This document shows, piece after piece, positions 29,755 to 38,261 of a stretch of DNA of 64,000 nucleotides; the first letter of the stretch is position 1; every line of letters begins with the position of its first letter. The DNA lies in assembly GCA_019751815.1 (NCBI GenBank), contig JAIEMW010000004.1:539933-603932 (forward strand), written 5' to 3'. Position numbers and translations under genes: made by a program. The notes below the pieces were generated by a model. It did not search any database and had not been told where the DNA came from. It worked only from the letters and a program-made list of their open reading frames with translations. Origin of the DNA: Cyanobacteriota bacterium (GTDB taxonomy: Bacteria > Cyanobacteriota > Vampirovibrionia > Vampirovibrionales > Vampirovibrionaceae).

Positions 29755-31296
29755 ATGTCGGTTAGTCCTGTGTTTCCAACAAAAGAGGACCCCAAACAAG
29801 AAAGCAGTAACACCATGGCCTCTGTCCTGCTACGGTGGGCAATTTTACTGGGAGATACCTTTTCTGTCTTTCGCTCTATTCCACTGGCCATTGTGCTTTT
29901 AAGTCTCTTGGCGTTGGGAGTGCTAATCGGTGTGTGGATGCCACAAGAGGGCCTGGTCGAACTGCCCAAAATCAAAGCCCAATTTGGCGAAAATTACCGT
30001 TGGATGAAGGCACTCGGTCTGTTTACGGTCTACAGCTCTTACTGGTTTATCTGTCTTGAGGTGCTCTTCTTTTTCAACCTGCTTTTTGGGAGCTTTCAGT
30101 GGCTGCGGCCTGCCTATTTAAGTGCCACACAGGTGACATTCTGTAGTCCGGAACATATCTTGAGCAGCTCTCAGCAGTTTTTTGTCGCCTTTCCCCTAGA
30201 CCAAAGCAAGCCAGTAGAGACTTCCGTAAAAACGGTGAAGAACCTCTTAAACAAAAACTTTCACTACCGGGTCTATCAACAAGAGAACAAGCTCTATGCC
30301 AGCAAGGGAAACTTTAGTCGTTTTGGTCCTGTGGTGGCTCATTTGGGGATTCTGTTGTTACTGGTCTCCTCTGTTTACGGTGCATTTACCGGATTTAAGG
30401 CTCAAAAATTGGTGACTCCTGGGACCCAGTTTAGCCTGAACCAGGTGGATAAAATGATGCCCAATATGCCGGCGCCTTGGTGGCACGGTAGTATTGCAGA
30501 TTGGCGTTTTCATATCCGTGATTTTAAGATCCAGTATTACCCAGAGCATCCAGAGACACCCCAACAGTACTACACCACGATTGATGTCCGTGATGGATCG
30601 GGGAAATTCGTCAAAACAGAAACGATTTCGGTCAATCATCCGCTAAATCTTGGCAATTTAACGATTTATCAGGCCAGTTTTACGCCAACCGGTCGTCTGT
30701 TCTTAAAGCTCAACGACCGGTCTGAAACCGTGAAAATCAATACACAGGTGGGCTCTCGGCCGGCCAGTTTTAGTACACTCCCCTCAATGTTCCAAACGGC
30801 AGGTTCACTCCGCTCTTTGATTGTCTTCCCGTTTTTTGTGCAGCAAGATCCCAACGTGAAGGCTAACTATATCCGTGTGTTTCTTCATGATAAAGGCCGC
30901 TTTTTGGGCCAGGCCCCGGGAAAAATGCCGGAAAACCTAAAGCTTGCAGCAGGTGAAAGTGGTGAGTTTCCCTCTATGCCGGGACTGCGTGTGACTTACG
31001 ATAAGCCAGAGATGGCAACAGGCTTACAGATAAAGGAAGCACCCGAAGTATTTTGGGTGTATCTGGCCTTTTTCATTATTGGCACAGGTGCGGTGATGTG
31101 TATTTTCTCTCAGAGACAGCTTTGGGTGGCTTTTGTAGACAAGCCGGATGACGGAACAATCCAATGTTTGGTATCCTACCGGACGAATAAAGCCAAACTC
31201 AGCTTTCTTAAAGAATTACAAGCACTTTATCCGGCGATGACGTCGTGCTTAAATCCTTCGACACCAAAAGACAACAGGAGGGCTGACACCGTATGA
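29755..31296 (+). CDS. ccs1: Cytochrome c biogenesis protein ResB/Ccs1
   Basis: 513-residue ResB-family membrane protein, half of the System II haem export/ligation complex with CcsA. It has three N-terminal membrane segments (around residues 45-65, 90-110 and 185-205), a large periplasmic domain with HPLNLGNLTIYQASF, and a C-terminal membrane helix (FWVYLAFFIIGTGAVM). The ATG at 29755 starts it. It overlaps ccsA by 4 bp (ATGA), so translation is coupled. It implies extracytoplasmic c-type cytochromes, hence respiration. Confidence 0.93.
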   Translation: MSVSPVFPTKEDPKQESSNTMASVLLRWAILLGDTFSVFRSIPLAIVLLSLLALGVLIGVWMPQEGLVELPKIKAQFGENYRWMKALGLFTVYSSYWFICLEVLFFFNLLFGSFQWLRPAYLSATQVTFCSPEHILSSSQQFFVAFPLDQSKPVETSVKTVKNLLNKNFHYRVYQQENKLYASKGNFSRFGPVVAHLGILLLLVSSVYGAFTGFKAQKLVTPGTQFSLNQVDKMMPNMPAPWWHGSIADWRFHIRDFKIQYYPEHPETPQQYYTTIDVRDGSGKFVKTETISVNHPLNLGNLTIYQASFTPTGRLFLKLNDRSETVKINTQVGSRPASFSTLPSMFQTAGSLRSLIVFPFFVQQDPNVKANYIRVFLHDKGRFLGQAPGKMPENLKLAAGESGEFPSMPGLRVTYDKPEMATGLQIKEAPEVFWVYLAFFIIGTGAVMCIFSQRQLWVAFVDKPDDGTIQCLVSYRTNKAKLSFLKELQALYPAMTSCLNPSTPKDNRRADTV

Positions 31297-32258
31297 TGAT
31301 GTTGATGGGTCTTTCAGAAACCCAATGGGTTCATACGGCAATGATTGCCTTAATTATTGCCCTGTTTTCTTTTTTGGTGCGTTCCTGGACCTTTAGAAAT
31401 GATCGTTTTCAGTGGATTCCCGTCCTTGGTGTTACCGCTATTGCAATTTCCATGGTAGCGCTCATTATTTCCTTGTTTCTACGCTCACTGGCAGCAGAAT
31501 ATTTTGCGCTGTCAAATATGTATGAGTCAATGCTGGTCCTGATTATTGGTGTTCAGCTGGGTTTTTTATTGTTGGACCGTTGGTTTAAATTGCCGCACCT
31601 GGGTTGGCCAGTGGCCTTGCTTTTGATTGTGGCACTCACCTTTGATGTCTCTCTGCCGACAGAGATTAAGCCCTTACAAGCCGCCTTACAGAGCTACTGG
31701 CGGAGTATCCATGTTCCCATCATTATTTTGTCCTATGCCATGTTTACCTTGGCTTTTCTTAGCTCTATCATTTCTTTGTTTAAGCTTTATTTTGCTCCAG
31801 GGAATGCTTCTTCTACTGTACAGCAGCCAATACCAGCAGTTGAGGGGCCGAATACAGAAAGAGTGTCCATGATTCAGCTCAGTCAGGGCTTGTCTTCGGG
31901 CTTGCCCGCATCTCTGTCAGGTCAGGCTGCTGGAGAATTATCAGAGGCCAGCTTATACGACGAGCTGACCTACCGTTGTGTGGCTTTTGGCTTTCCTCTG
32001 CTCGCCATCGGCATTATTTTGGGCGGGCTCTGGGCCAATGAAGCCTGGGGAAACTACTGGAGTTGGGATCCCAAAGAATCCATGAGTTTGGTCACCCTAC
32101 TCGGCTATGGGGTCTACCTGCATTTACGGGTTAACGGTGAGCATAGTCCCAAAATATTGGCCTGGGTGTCCGTGGCTGGTTATGCCTTGATGCTGATCAC
32201 CTACTTTGGTGTCAACCTGATGGGACTGGGGCTTCATTCTTACGGGAAAATTGGCTAA
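31293..32258 (+). CDS. ccsA: Cytochrome c biogenesis protein CcsA
   Basis: 321-residue polytopic membrane protein with the CcsA haem-handling motif WANEAWGNYWSWDPKES (residues ~248-264), matching the WGxxWxWDxxE consensus. Flanking His include HVPIII and HLRVNGEHSP. About eight membrane helices are visible, with a Ser/Gly-rich loop of ~45 residues before the motif. Partner of Ccs1 in System II cytochrome c maturation; the start overlaps the ccs1 stop. Confidence 0.95.
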   Translation: MMMLMGLSETQWVHTAMIALIIALFSFLVRSWTFRNDRFQWIPVLGVTAIAISMVALIISLFLRSLAAEYFALSNMYESMLVLIIGVQLGFLLLDRWFKLPHLGWPVALLLIVALTFDVSLPTEIKPLQAALQSYWRSIHVPIIILSYAMFTLAFLSSIISLFKLYFAPGNASSTVQQPIPAVEGPNTERVSMIQLSQGLSSGLPASLSGQAAGELSEASLYDELTYRCVAFGFPLLAIGIILGGLWANEAWGNYWSWDPKESMSLVTLLGYGVYLHLRVNGEHSPKILAWVSVAGYALMLITYFGVNLMGLGLHSYGKIG

Positions 32259-32274
32259 AAACCCCGTATAAACC

Positions 32275-32811
32275 CTAATCTAGCTTTAAGAACAAATTGC
32301 CAACAATCCGCTTATATTGTCCTAAGCAGGTTTCCAGCGAGCGGATATCCGATTCTGCATTCTTTTGCTGCTTCAGCAGAGACTTAATTTGCAGTGCCAG
32401 TTGCTCATTGTCTTTTTTCAGCTCATCATTCTCCTGCTGAAGTGAGCGGGCCTGGACCATTTTTTCCACAAATTGATCCTGGGTGAGCCGGTGGATCACC
32501 ACATTGGCCAAAATATTGGCAAAGCGATCAAGAGCTTGCTCAGGATAGTCAGTCTGGGTGGTCTCTACAGCAGTAATGTCAGGGGCAGTAAGCTCAGCTT
32601 TTCCTTTGCGGGCCCGTTTTAGGCCAGGGAGGCTTTGTCCATTAGCACCTTGACCAGACGCACTTTGGATTAAGGCTTGTTCTAACGCAGAAAGATCGGC
32701 CTTTGTGGCCTCTGTGGTGCTGAGTGCGTCTTGATTATTAAAGGTTTCAGCCCAGGTTTGGAAAGAAGAGTACACCAGAGGTGAGGTTCCTTCTATTGCT
32801 ATTGAAGTCAT
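32275..32811 (-). CDS. Hypothetical coiled-coil protein
   Basis: 178 residues, not recognised as a named family. The N-terminal ~85 residues are polar and Ala/Ser-rich. Residues ~105-165 form a coiled coil (MVQARSLQQENDELKKDNEQ...LKKQ...). It ends with a short hydrophobic segment (VGNLFLKLD). There is no signal peptide. It is convergent with ccsA (16 bp) and 59 bp downstream of the J-domain gene, possibly co-transcribed with it. Confidence 0.7.
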   Translation of the reverse strand: MTSIAIEGTSPLVYSSFQTWAETFNNQDALSTTEATKADLSALEQALIQSASGQGANGQSLPGLKRARKGKAELTAPDITAVETTQTDYPEQALDRFANILANVVIHRLTQDQFVEKMVQARSLQQENDELKKDNEQLALQIKSLLKQQKNAESDIRSLETCLGQYKRIVGNLFLKLD

Positions 32812-32870
32812 TATTATAGAGGGATCCAGGCATGGAACCTGCTGCTTCGTTACAAGCTTGCAATAAAAGT

Positions 32871-33731
32871 TTAAATAGCGAAATACGGTTTGAGTACCGC
32901 AAAGGCGTCCAGAATCACCTGCATTTGCTGAGTGTCTCCCCCGGGTCGATCCGGGTGATGCTGGAGTGTGAGCAGTCTAAACTGTTTTTTTACATCGTCC
33001 CAGCTTAGCGAAGGGGTGTTTTTAAGCCCCATAATCCGGCAGGCCTGATAAAATTCCTCCGATCGAGTAGTCGCTTCGTTTGATTGTGTGCTTTTTGTGT
33101 TGATGGCGCTATCGGCGTAAAACTCGCACCAGAGATCAAAATCATCTCGGGCACTGTGGTGACAAGGCTCAGTGTGTTTGGCAATATTGCGCTCATACGT
33201 CGCAATGTCTTCCTTAAAGGCTTCAATCCAGCGACTCCGTGTGACACGGTCGGCACTGCAAAAGGCGTCAATCCGTTTAATGGACTTAAAGCCAAAATAA
33301 TGCCGCCAGTTTCGGTCATACCCCGTTTTATCCAGCTCGTAATCCCGAAGCGCCTCTAAGAGCGCCTTGTCTCCTCGACTCACTGTTTCTCGAAAATAGG
33401 CAAACACCTTGCTTTGGTAGGCCTTTCTTTTTTCGGCCATCTCGGCTTTTGTTTCCGCTTGCGCTTCAAAATAGCGAGATAAATCGTGTTGAATCCAACG
33501 CCGAAGCTCTGGACTGAGTTTATTGAGTGGGCTTTCTCCCTGCAGAAACTCATCGGGTTCCGCGTTGAGCCATAAAATGGTTTTAAAGTAGTCTGCCAGC
33601 TTTTGATAACGATAGCCAGGATTTTTGGACGTGGCCAACACAGCATCCAGCGCCTGTTGAGAACGGCTCGATAAAAAGGGAATCTCTTCCCAGGGGCTCT
33701 GTTGTGTGGTTGTTTGGGAGTGGGTTTGCAT
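32871..33731 (-). CDS. Protein with C-terminal J domain
   Basis: About 286 residues from the ATG at 33731 (GTG at 33749 also possible). The last ~55 residues are a J domain (WDDVKKQFRLLTLQHHPDRPGGD) with the HPD tripeptide that stimulates Hsp70/DnaK ATPase. The first ~230 residues are helical, with charged stretches (EAQAETKAEMAEKRKAYQ), and match no family I know. A C-terminal J domain suggests an adaptor that recruits DnaK to a specific client. A TATAGT-like box abuts the ATG. Confidence 0.85.
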   Translation of the reverse strand: MQTHSQTTTQQSPWEEIPFLSSRSQQALDAVLATSKNPGYRYQKLADYFKTILWLNAEPDEFLQGESPLNKLSPELRRWIQHDLSRYFEAQAETKAEMAEKRKAYQSKVFAYFRETVSRGDKALLEALRDYELDKTGYDRNWRHYFGFKSIKRIDAFCSADRVTRSRWIEAFKEDIATYERNIAKHTEPCHHSARDDFDLWCEFYADSAINTKSTQSNEATTRSEEFYQACRIMGLKNTPSLSWDDVKKQFRLLTLQHHPDRPGGDTQQMQVILDAFAVLKPYFAI

Positions 33732-33801
33732 ACTATATGAGTGTAACACTGCCCACGGCTGAGGTGTAGTCTTGACGCCTGCGGAAAATTGTCATGGAAA
33801 A

Positions 33802-33830
33802 TCAACAATGCGCTGAGAGCCGATTATAAT
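33802..33830 (+). promoter_or_regulatory. Candidate promoter for the 33.9-kb gene
   Basis: TCAACA (33802-33807), 17-bp spacer and a consensus TATAAT (33825-33830), 30 bp before the ATG at 33860. Confidence 0.55.
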
Positions 33831-33859
33831 GATAGAAAACCGTGAAAGGGCTCGTTTCT

Positions 33860-34510
33860 ATGCAGTCTCCCGTTTTGCGCCTAAACGCCATCACTCGTTT
33901 TTTCCTGTGTTTACTGTTTCTATTAGTGTCTTGGGGCTGTCTTTGCTTTGCTCAGCAACAGGCCATTGCCCAACAAACTATTGCTCCTCAGGTCCAGGTA
34001 CAAGAGCGGCCTCGAGAAGGGTTTACCGTATTTAAGCTACAACCCGGGACTGCCCTTTACGCAGTGCTCCAAACCCCGATTAACACCACCTATAACCAGG
34101 TGAATGACCCCGTGGAAGCCATTATTGCTCAAGATATTTTCTTGGACACCGAGGTGATTCTTAACAAAAACACAAAGCTTCTGGGGCACATTTCTCGCTT
34201 AGAACCCCCTGTGGAAGGTCGAAATGCGATTGTCTGTGTGCAATTTTCTCAAATCAACCTTAATAACGGGGATGAGCTGCCGATTAAGGCCCATATCCAA
34301 TCAGAAAGACCCGATCAATGTTGGGGTGGTGAGCTGACACCAGGGACAAAACCCCGAAAAATTACGCACCGGGTGACGTATATTGGGGAGTATAACAAAA
34401 TTGTCTGGGTGGGGCCGCGTCAAATGGGCCGCCATATGCTATTTCAACCCGGAGAACGGTGGACCGTGATTCTCGATAGTCCGCTATCGGTGTTTCAAGT
34501 TAAAAACTAG
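33860..34510 (+). CDS. Secreted hypothetical protein
   Basis: 216 residues from the ATG at 33860 (AAAGGG nine bases upstream; an in-frame GTG lies 18 bp earlier). The hydrophobic signal segment (RFFLCLLFLLVSWGCLCFA) is followed by a Gln-rich stretch, then a beta-rich domain (GTALYAVLQTPINTTYNQVNDPVEAII). That domain has the flavour of conjugation/envelope TraB-TrbI-like barrels: 'VEAII..DI......LNKNTKLLGHI'. Function unknown; exported location is well supported. It has its own promoter. Confidence 0.8.
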   Translation: MQSPVLRLNAITRFFLCLLFLLVSWGCLCFAQQQAIAQQTIAPQVQVQERPREGFTVFKLQPGTALYAVLQTPINTTYNQVNDPVEAIIAQDIFLDTEVILNKNTKLLGHISRLEPPVEGRNAIVCVQFSQINLNNGDELPIKAHIQSERPDQCWGGELTPGTKPRKITHRVTYIGEYNKIVWVGPRQMGRHMLFQPGERWTVILDSPLSVFQVKN

Positions 34511-34529
34511 TCGATAAAACTGGCTATTA

Positions 34530-34880
34530 TTACTGATGAGCCAAGGCGTCGGCTTCGTTATTGTAAACAGAGACCGACTTATTGAGGTTGGTCAGCTTGA
34601 TCAAATTGAAAACATAGGCCTGGAGTGAGCAGAGGCTGAACCGTCCATTGGCTTCTTCACACATGCGCTTGCAAAAAAGCAAGGCACTCAGTCCAGAACT
34701 GTCCATAAAACCCACTTTGTCTAGGTTAAGGACAACATTGGGAGCAGAAGCATCATGAATTAAGCTACTGACAGTGGATTTGAGGGTTTCTGCATTTCTA
34801 AAATCTACATTGGCGGCAGCCACATCGACAAACAAGATGTTACCTACTTGGCGAGTACTCAGTTGCGTGTCCAAAGTCAT
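34530..34880 (-). CDS. STAS-domain anti-anti-sigma factor-like protein
   Basis: 116-residue single STAS domain of the SpoIIAA/RsbV type. The phosphorylatable Ser is in KVGFMDSSGLSALL (residues ~56-69). Proteins of this group bind anti-sigma kinases when unphosphorylated, releasing a sigma factor or other target. No cognate kinase, phosphatase or sigma factor is adjacent, so the pathway cannot be assigned. It is convergent with the secreted-protein gene, 19 bp apart. Confidence 0.9.
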   Translation of the reverse strand: MTLDTQLSTRQVGNILFVDVAAANVDFRNAETLKSTVSSLIHDASAPNVVLNLDKVGFMDSSGLSALLFCKRMCEEANGRFSLCSLQAYVFNLIKLTNLNKSVSVYNNEADALAHQ

Positions 34881-35015
34881 AGCCTCAATCCGTCCTTATC
34901 ATTAAAAACCACGTGTGTTTCTTATTATTAGAGATGAGGCATGGTTTTGACAAGCGGTGAAAGATGGAGAAAAGTGAAAAAGGCTCCCGGGGAATAAAGC
35001 ATCAAGGTAATAAAG

Positions 35016-35057
35016 CAGGGCAAAAAAACCAGGGCAGAAAACTCAGGGCAGAAAATC
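35016..35057 (+). repeat. Three tandem 14-bp repeats upstream of alaS
   Basis: CAGGGCAAAAAAAC, CAGGGCAGAAAACT and CAGGGCAGAAAATC lie head to tail at 35016-35057, 72 bp before the alaS ATG, with a further CAG starting a fourth. The block is in a 248-bp gap that otherwise shows no gene. It may be an operator or a replication-slippage product. Confidence 0.6.
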
Positions 35058-35128
35058 CAGATTTCTTTTATCATATTTTCAAGCAGTGCTGGTATTGCAT
35101 GGACGGAGCTAACGGATAAAGGTGACTT

Positions 35129-37810
35129 ATGACTGTTGAGACAAAACCCCTGAATACGCTGTCAGGGCGAGAAATTCGTCGACGTTTTATCGCGTATTTT
35201 CAAGAGAAATGCGGGCATAAGCATCTGCCCAGTGCCAGTTTGATTCCCAGTAACCCCACTGTGCTTCTTACGCCGGCCGGCATGCTCCCGTTTGTCCCGG
35301 TTTTTATGGGGATTGAGCCCCCGCCGTCTCCGCCCAGGGTAGTGACATCTCAAAAATGCGCCCGGGTGAGTGGGAAGGCATCGGATTTGGAAAACGTGGG
35401 GAGAACCCCGCGGCATCATACGTTTTTTGAGATGTTGGGAAATTTCAGCTTTGGGGACTATTTTAAGCGCGAAGTTATCCGCTGGGCCTGGGATTTCGTG
35501 ACTTTAGAGCTGGGAATTCCAAAGGAAATGTTGGTGGTCTCTGTGTTTGAATCTGACATGGAGGCCAGAGACATTTGGCGAGATGAGATTGGCGTCCCAG
35601 AGGCGGCAATCTTTTTTATGGATGCCAAAAATAATTTCTGGGGCCCACCAGGGCCCACAGGTCCTTGCGGTCCCTGCTCTGAAATTTATGTGGACTTGGG
35701 TGCGCATATCCCTGTGCCTGCAGGAGAGCATCCCCTGGAGTCGGATCGCTACATTGAGATTTGGAATCTCGTCTTTATGGAGCTTTTTAAAGACGCTGAC
35801 GGGAAAACCACCCCGCTGGAAAAAAAGAATATCGATACCGGCATGGGCCTGGAGCGGATTACCATGGTGCTCCAGGGGAAAAACAACACTTTTGAGACCG
35901 ATTTACTGATGCCCATTGTGAAACAAGTATCCCTGCTGTGCGGTCTCGATTACGGGAAGTCTGCTGATGCTGATGTGGCGATGAAAATCGTAGCAGACCA
36001 TGCTCGTTTTGTTGCTTTTGCGATGAGTGATGGGATTGTGGCTAGTAATGAAGGCCGTGGGTATGTGCTCAGAATGATCCTGCGGCGGGCAGTTCGCTAT
36101 GCCAAGCGGTATTTAAACTTGGAAAAGCCGTTTATGGCTGCCGTAATTGATGCAGTTGTCGCTGAATACGGGGAAGACTATCCAGAACTGGTAGTGCAAG
36201 CACCTGCGGTTAAGCGCCAAGTGACCCAAGAGGAAGAACGGTTTTTGGAAACATTGGAGCGGGGCCTGGGGCAATTAGAGCAGTTAATGAAAGCCCCTGA
36301 AACACAGAAAAATAAGATTCTTTCTGGAGAACAGGTGTTTAAACTCTATGATACTTTTGGGTTCCCAGCTGAGCTGACACAGGATATTCTCCAAGAGAAT
36401 GGACTGACTGCGGATATGGACGGGTTTGAAGCGGCGATGTTGGAGCAAAAAAACCAGGCTCGCAAGGCCCGAAAAGGGGCTGTGATCGTAGAGGATCAGG
36501 TGTATAGTGATATTTTGGACAAAGTGGGGCCAACTCGCTTTGTGGGCTATGAAGCGCTCACTATTGATGCTGTGGTAAAGGCTCTGATAGTAGACGGGAA
36601 GAGTGTCGAAGAAGTCTCTGGAACTAATCAAGCGTTTGAGGCGGTGCTGGACCAAACCTCTTTTTACGCAGAATCGGGTGGTCAAGTGGGCGATCGTGGC
36701 ACATTTTCTAGAGAGGACGGTCATCACGGACTGACTGTGGTGGTGAATGATACCGTAAAGGTTGGCGATTTGTTTATTCACCGCTGTCTTTTTGATAATG
36801 GGGGAAAGCTTCGCGTTGGAGAAACCCTACTGGCCCAAGTAGAGCCTGACTATCGACATCTGGCAGCCATTCATCACAGTGCCACCCACTTGTTGCATGC
36901 GGCATTGAAAAAAGTGTTGGGTCCAGAAGTGGCTCAGGCAGGGTCTCAAGTAACCCCAGAGGCAGCCCGTTTTGACTTTAGTTTTTCTCGAGGGCTCTCC
37001 CCTTCAGAACTCCAGCGAGTTGAGTACCAGATCAATCAATGGGTGATGGAAAATACCCCAAGAGAGTTGCTGTTAATGGATTTAGAAAGTGCCAAACAGT
37101 CGGGCGCGGTTGCCATGTTTGGCGAAAAATATGGTGATGAGGTCCGGGTGATTCGCTTTGGAGAGAGCAGCCAAGAGCTTTGCGGTGGAACGCATGTTGC
37201 TCGCCTGGGAGATATCGGTTTGGTGAAACTGCTTTCTGAAAGTTCAATCGCTTCTGGGGTTCGGCGTATTGAGATGGTGGCCGGTGAAAAAGCCTTAAAA
37301 CAAGTTAAGCTGATGGAAGCTGATATCGCCCGGATGGCTTCGATGCTGAAAAGTCCGCCCCATGAGTTGCCAGAAAAGCTGGAAAAACTGTTGCAAGACG
37401 GCAAAAAACTGGAAAAACAGATTGAGTCTCTCGAATTTGAAATCGCCAAGGGACAGGCAGCGCAAATTTGGAACGCACATGACGAGAAAGCCGGACCGTT
37501 GATATTGCTGTTGCCCGCTGAGAGCCCGCAGCGACTGAAGCAGATTGTTGACGTGTTACTCGAGCAGCATCCGGATGCCGCCGTGTTTTTGGCCAGCGAT
37601 TTTGAGGGGAAGGCGCATTTTGTTTGCGGCCTTGGCCCGACTTGGGTGAAGCAAGGCTTTAAGGCAGGCGACTGTGTTAAAGCGGCGGCCATTCTCTGCG
37701 GTGGTGGCGGTGGCGGAAAGCCTCAAATGGCCCAAGCAGGGGGGAAAGATCCCAGCAAAATGAATGAGGCACTTGAGCGGGTGCGGGAAAATTTTAAAGT
37801 GTCAATTTAA
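35129..37810 (+). CDS. alaS: Alanyl-tRNA synthetase
   Basis: 893-residue AlaS, charging tRNA-Ala. The aminoacylation core has the class II motifs around RVVTSQKCAR, RTPRHHTFFEMLGNFSFGDYFK and GMGLERITMVLQ. The editing domain has HHSATHLLHAAL and CGGTHV. The C-terminal DHHA1 region has CGGGGGGKPQMAQAGG. The ATG has AAAGG seven bases upstream. It stands alone between divergent and unrelated genes and is full length. Confidence 0.98.
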   Translation: MTVETKPLNTLSGREIRRRFIAYFQEKCGHKHLPSASLIPSNPTVLLTPAGMLPFVPVFMGIEPPPSPPRVVTSQKCARVSGKASDLENVGRTPRHHTFFEMLGNFSFGDYFKREVIRWAWDFVTLELGIPKEMLVVSVFESDMEARDIWRDEIGVPEAAIFFMDAKNNFWGPPGPTGPCGPCSEIYVDLGAHIPVPAGEHPLESDRYIEIWNLVFMELFKDADGKTTPLEKKNIDTGMGLERITMVLQGKNNTFETDLLMPIVKQVSLLCGLDYGKSADADVAMKIVADHARFVAFAMSDGIVASNEGRGYVLRMILRRAVRYAKRYLNLEKPFMAAVIDAVVAEYGEDYPELVVQAPAVKRQVTQEEERFLETLERGLGQLEQLMKAPETQKNKILSGEQVFKLYDTFGFPAELTQDILQENGLTADMDGFEAAMLEQKNQARKARKGAVIVEDQVYSDILDKVGPTRFVGYEALTIDAVVKALIVDGKSVEEVSGTNQAFEAVLDQTSFYAESGGQVGDRGTFSREDGHHGLTVVVNDTVKVGDLFIHRCLFDNGGKLRVGETLLAQVEPDYRHLAAIHHSATHLLHAALKKVLGPEVAQAGSQVTPEAARFDFSFSRGLSPSELQRVEYQINQWVMENTPRELLLMDLESAKQSGAVAMFGEKYGDEVRVIRFGESSQELCGGTHVARLGDIGLVKLLSESSIASGVRRIEMVAGEKALKQVKLMEADIARMASMLKSPPHELPEKLEKLLQDGKKLEKQIESLEFEIAKGQAAQIWNAHDEKAGPLILLLPAESPQRLKQIVDVLLEQHPDAAVFLASDFEGKAHFVCGLGPTWVKQGFKAGDCVKAAAILCGGGGGGKPQMAQAGGKDPSKMNEALERVRENFKVSI

Positions 37811-37834
37811 GATCTGGGCTTGTTTAGATCTTAA
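37807..37834 (+). terminator. Hairpin at the end of alaS
   Basis: Perfect 9-bp inverted repeat TTAAGATCT / AGATCTTAA with a 10-nt loop, overlapping the alaS stop codon. It is AT-rich and lacks a strong T-run, so termination efficiency is doubtful. Confidence 0.4.
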
Positions 37835-37878
37835 TTCAAATTTGAAAAAAGACTTGATAAAGATTGTGCAAAGAATCC

Positions 37879-37906
37879 TTGGCACCCGATAAATAATTCT
37901 TATAAT
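37879..37906 (+). promoter_or_regulatory. Strong promoter for the SLH porin
   Basis: TTGGCA (37879-37884), 16-bp spacer and consensus TATAAT (37901-37906). The predicted start near 37913 leaves a leader of about 350 nt before the porin ATG, suiting a highly expressed outer-membrane protein with post-transcriptional control. Confidence 0.65.
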
Positions 37907-37912
37907 GAACGG

Positions 37913-38261
37913 GAGTCTTTTATAGACTAGACTTTACGATTTGATCCGGATGGAGGTGATTTACACACAGCATCGTCGAATAGCAGAATTTGAGACGGTT
38001 AAGTGTGCTTCCAATAAAGAACATAACCGATAGAACGCTTCCCAGAAAAAGCAAGCCACTCTGTTTAGGTTGCTTTGGAAAATCACTTCCCTTTCCGATG
38101 GGTTTGGTGTTTTATAAGTTAGTTGAAGAGAATCGTAGATGAAATCGAAGAAATAGAAATCGAATCTGAAGAAGAGATAGTTGGTTTAAATCGTGTTGAA
38201 AGTAAAAGTTGAGTTTCATTGTATGAATACGGAGTATCAGCAAGTAAGGAGTTTTGAGTTA
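37913..38261 (+). promoter_or_regulatory. Long 5' leader of the porin gene
   Basis: About 350 bases with no convincing gene. It contains an orphan Shine-Dalgarno-like GGAGGTGAT (37952-37960) with no start codon at proper distance. There is also a hairpin AAAGCAAGCC / GGTTGCTTT (38048-38076, one bulge), a possible five-codon upstream reading frame (ATG 38139, stop 38154-38156) and purine-rich GAAATCGAA repeats (~38140-38170). These suggest a structured regulatory leader, but no known riboswitch is recognised. Confidence 0.45.

Noticed and set aside
35016..35057. CRISPR-like array
   Set aside because: The 14-bp repeats are directly adjacent with no spacers, and no cas gene is in the window.
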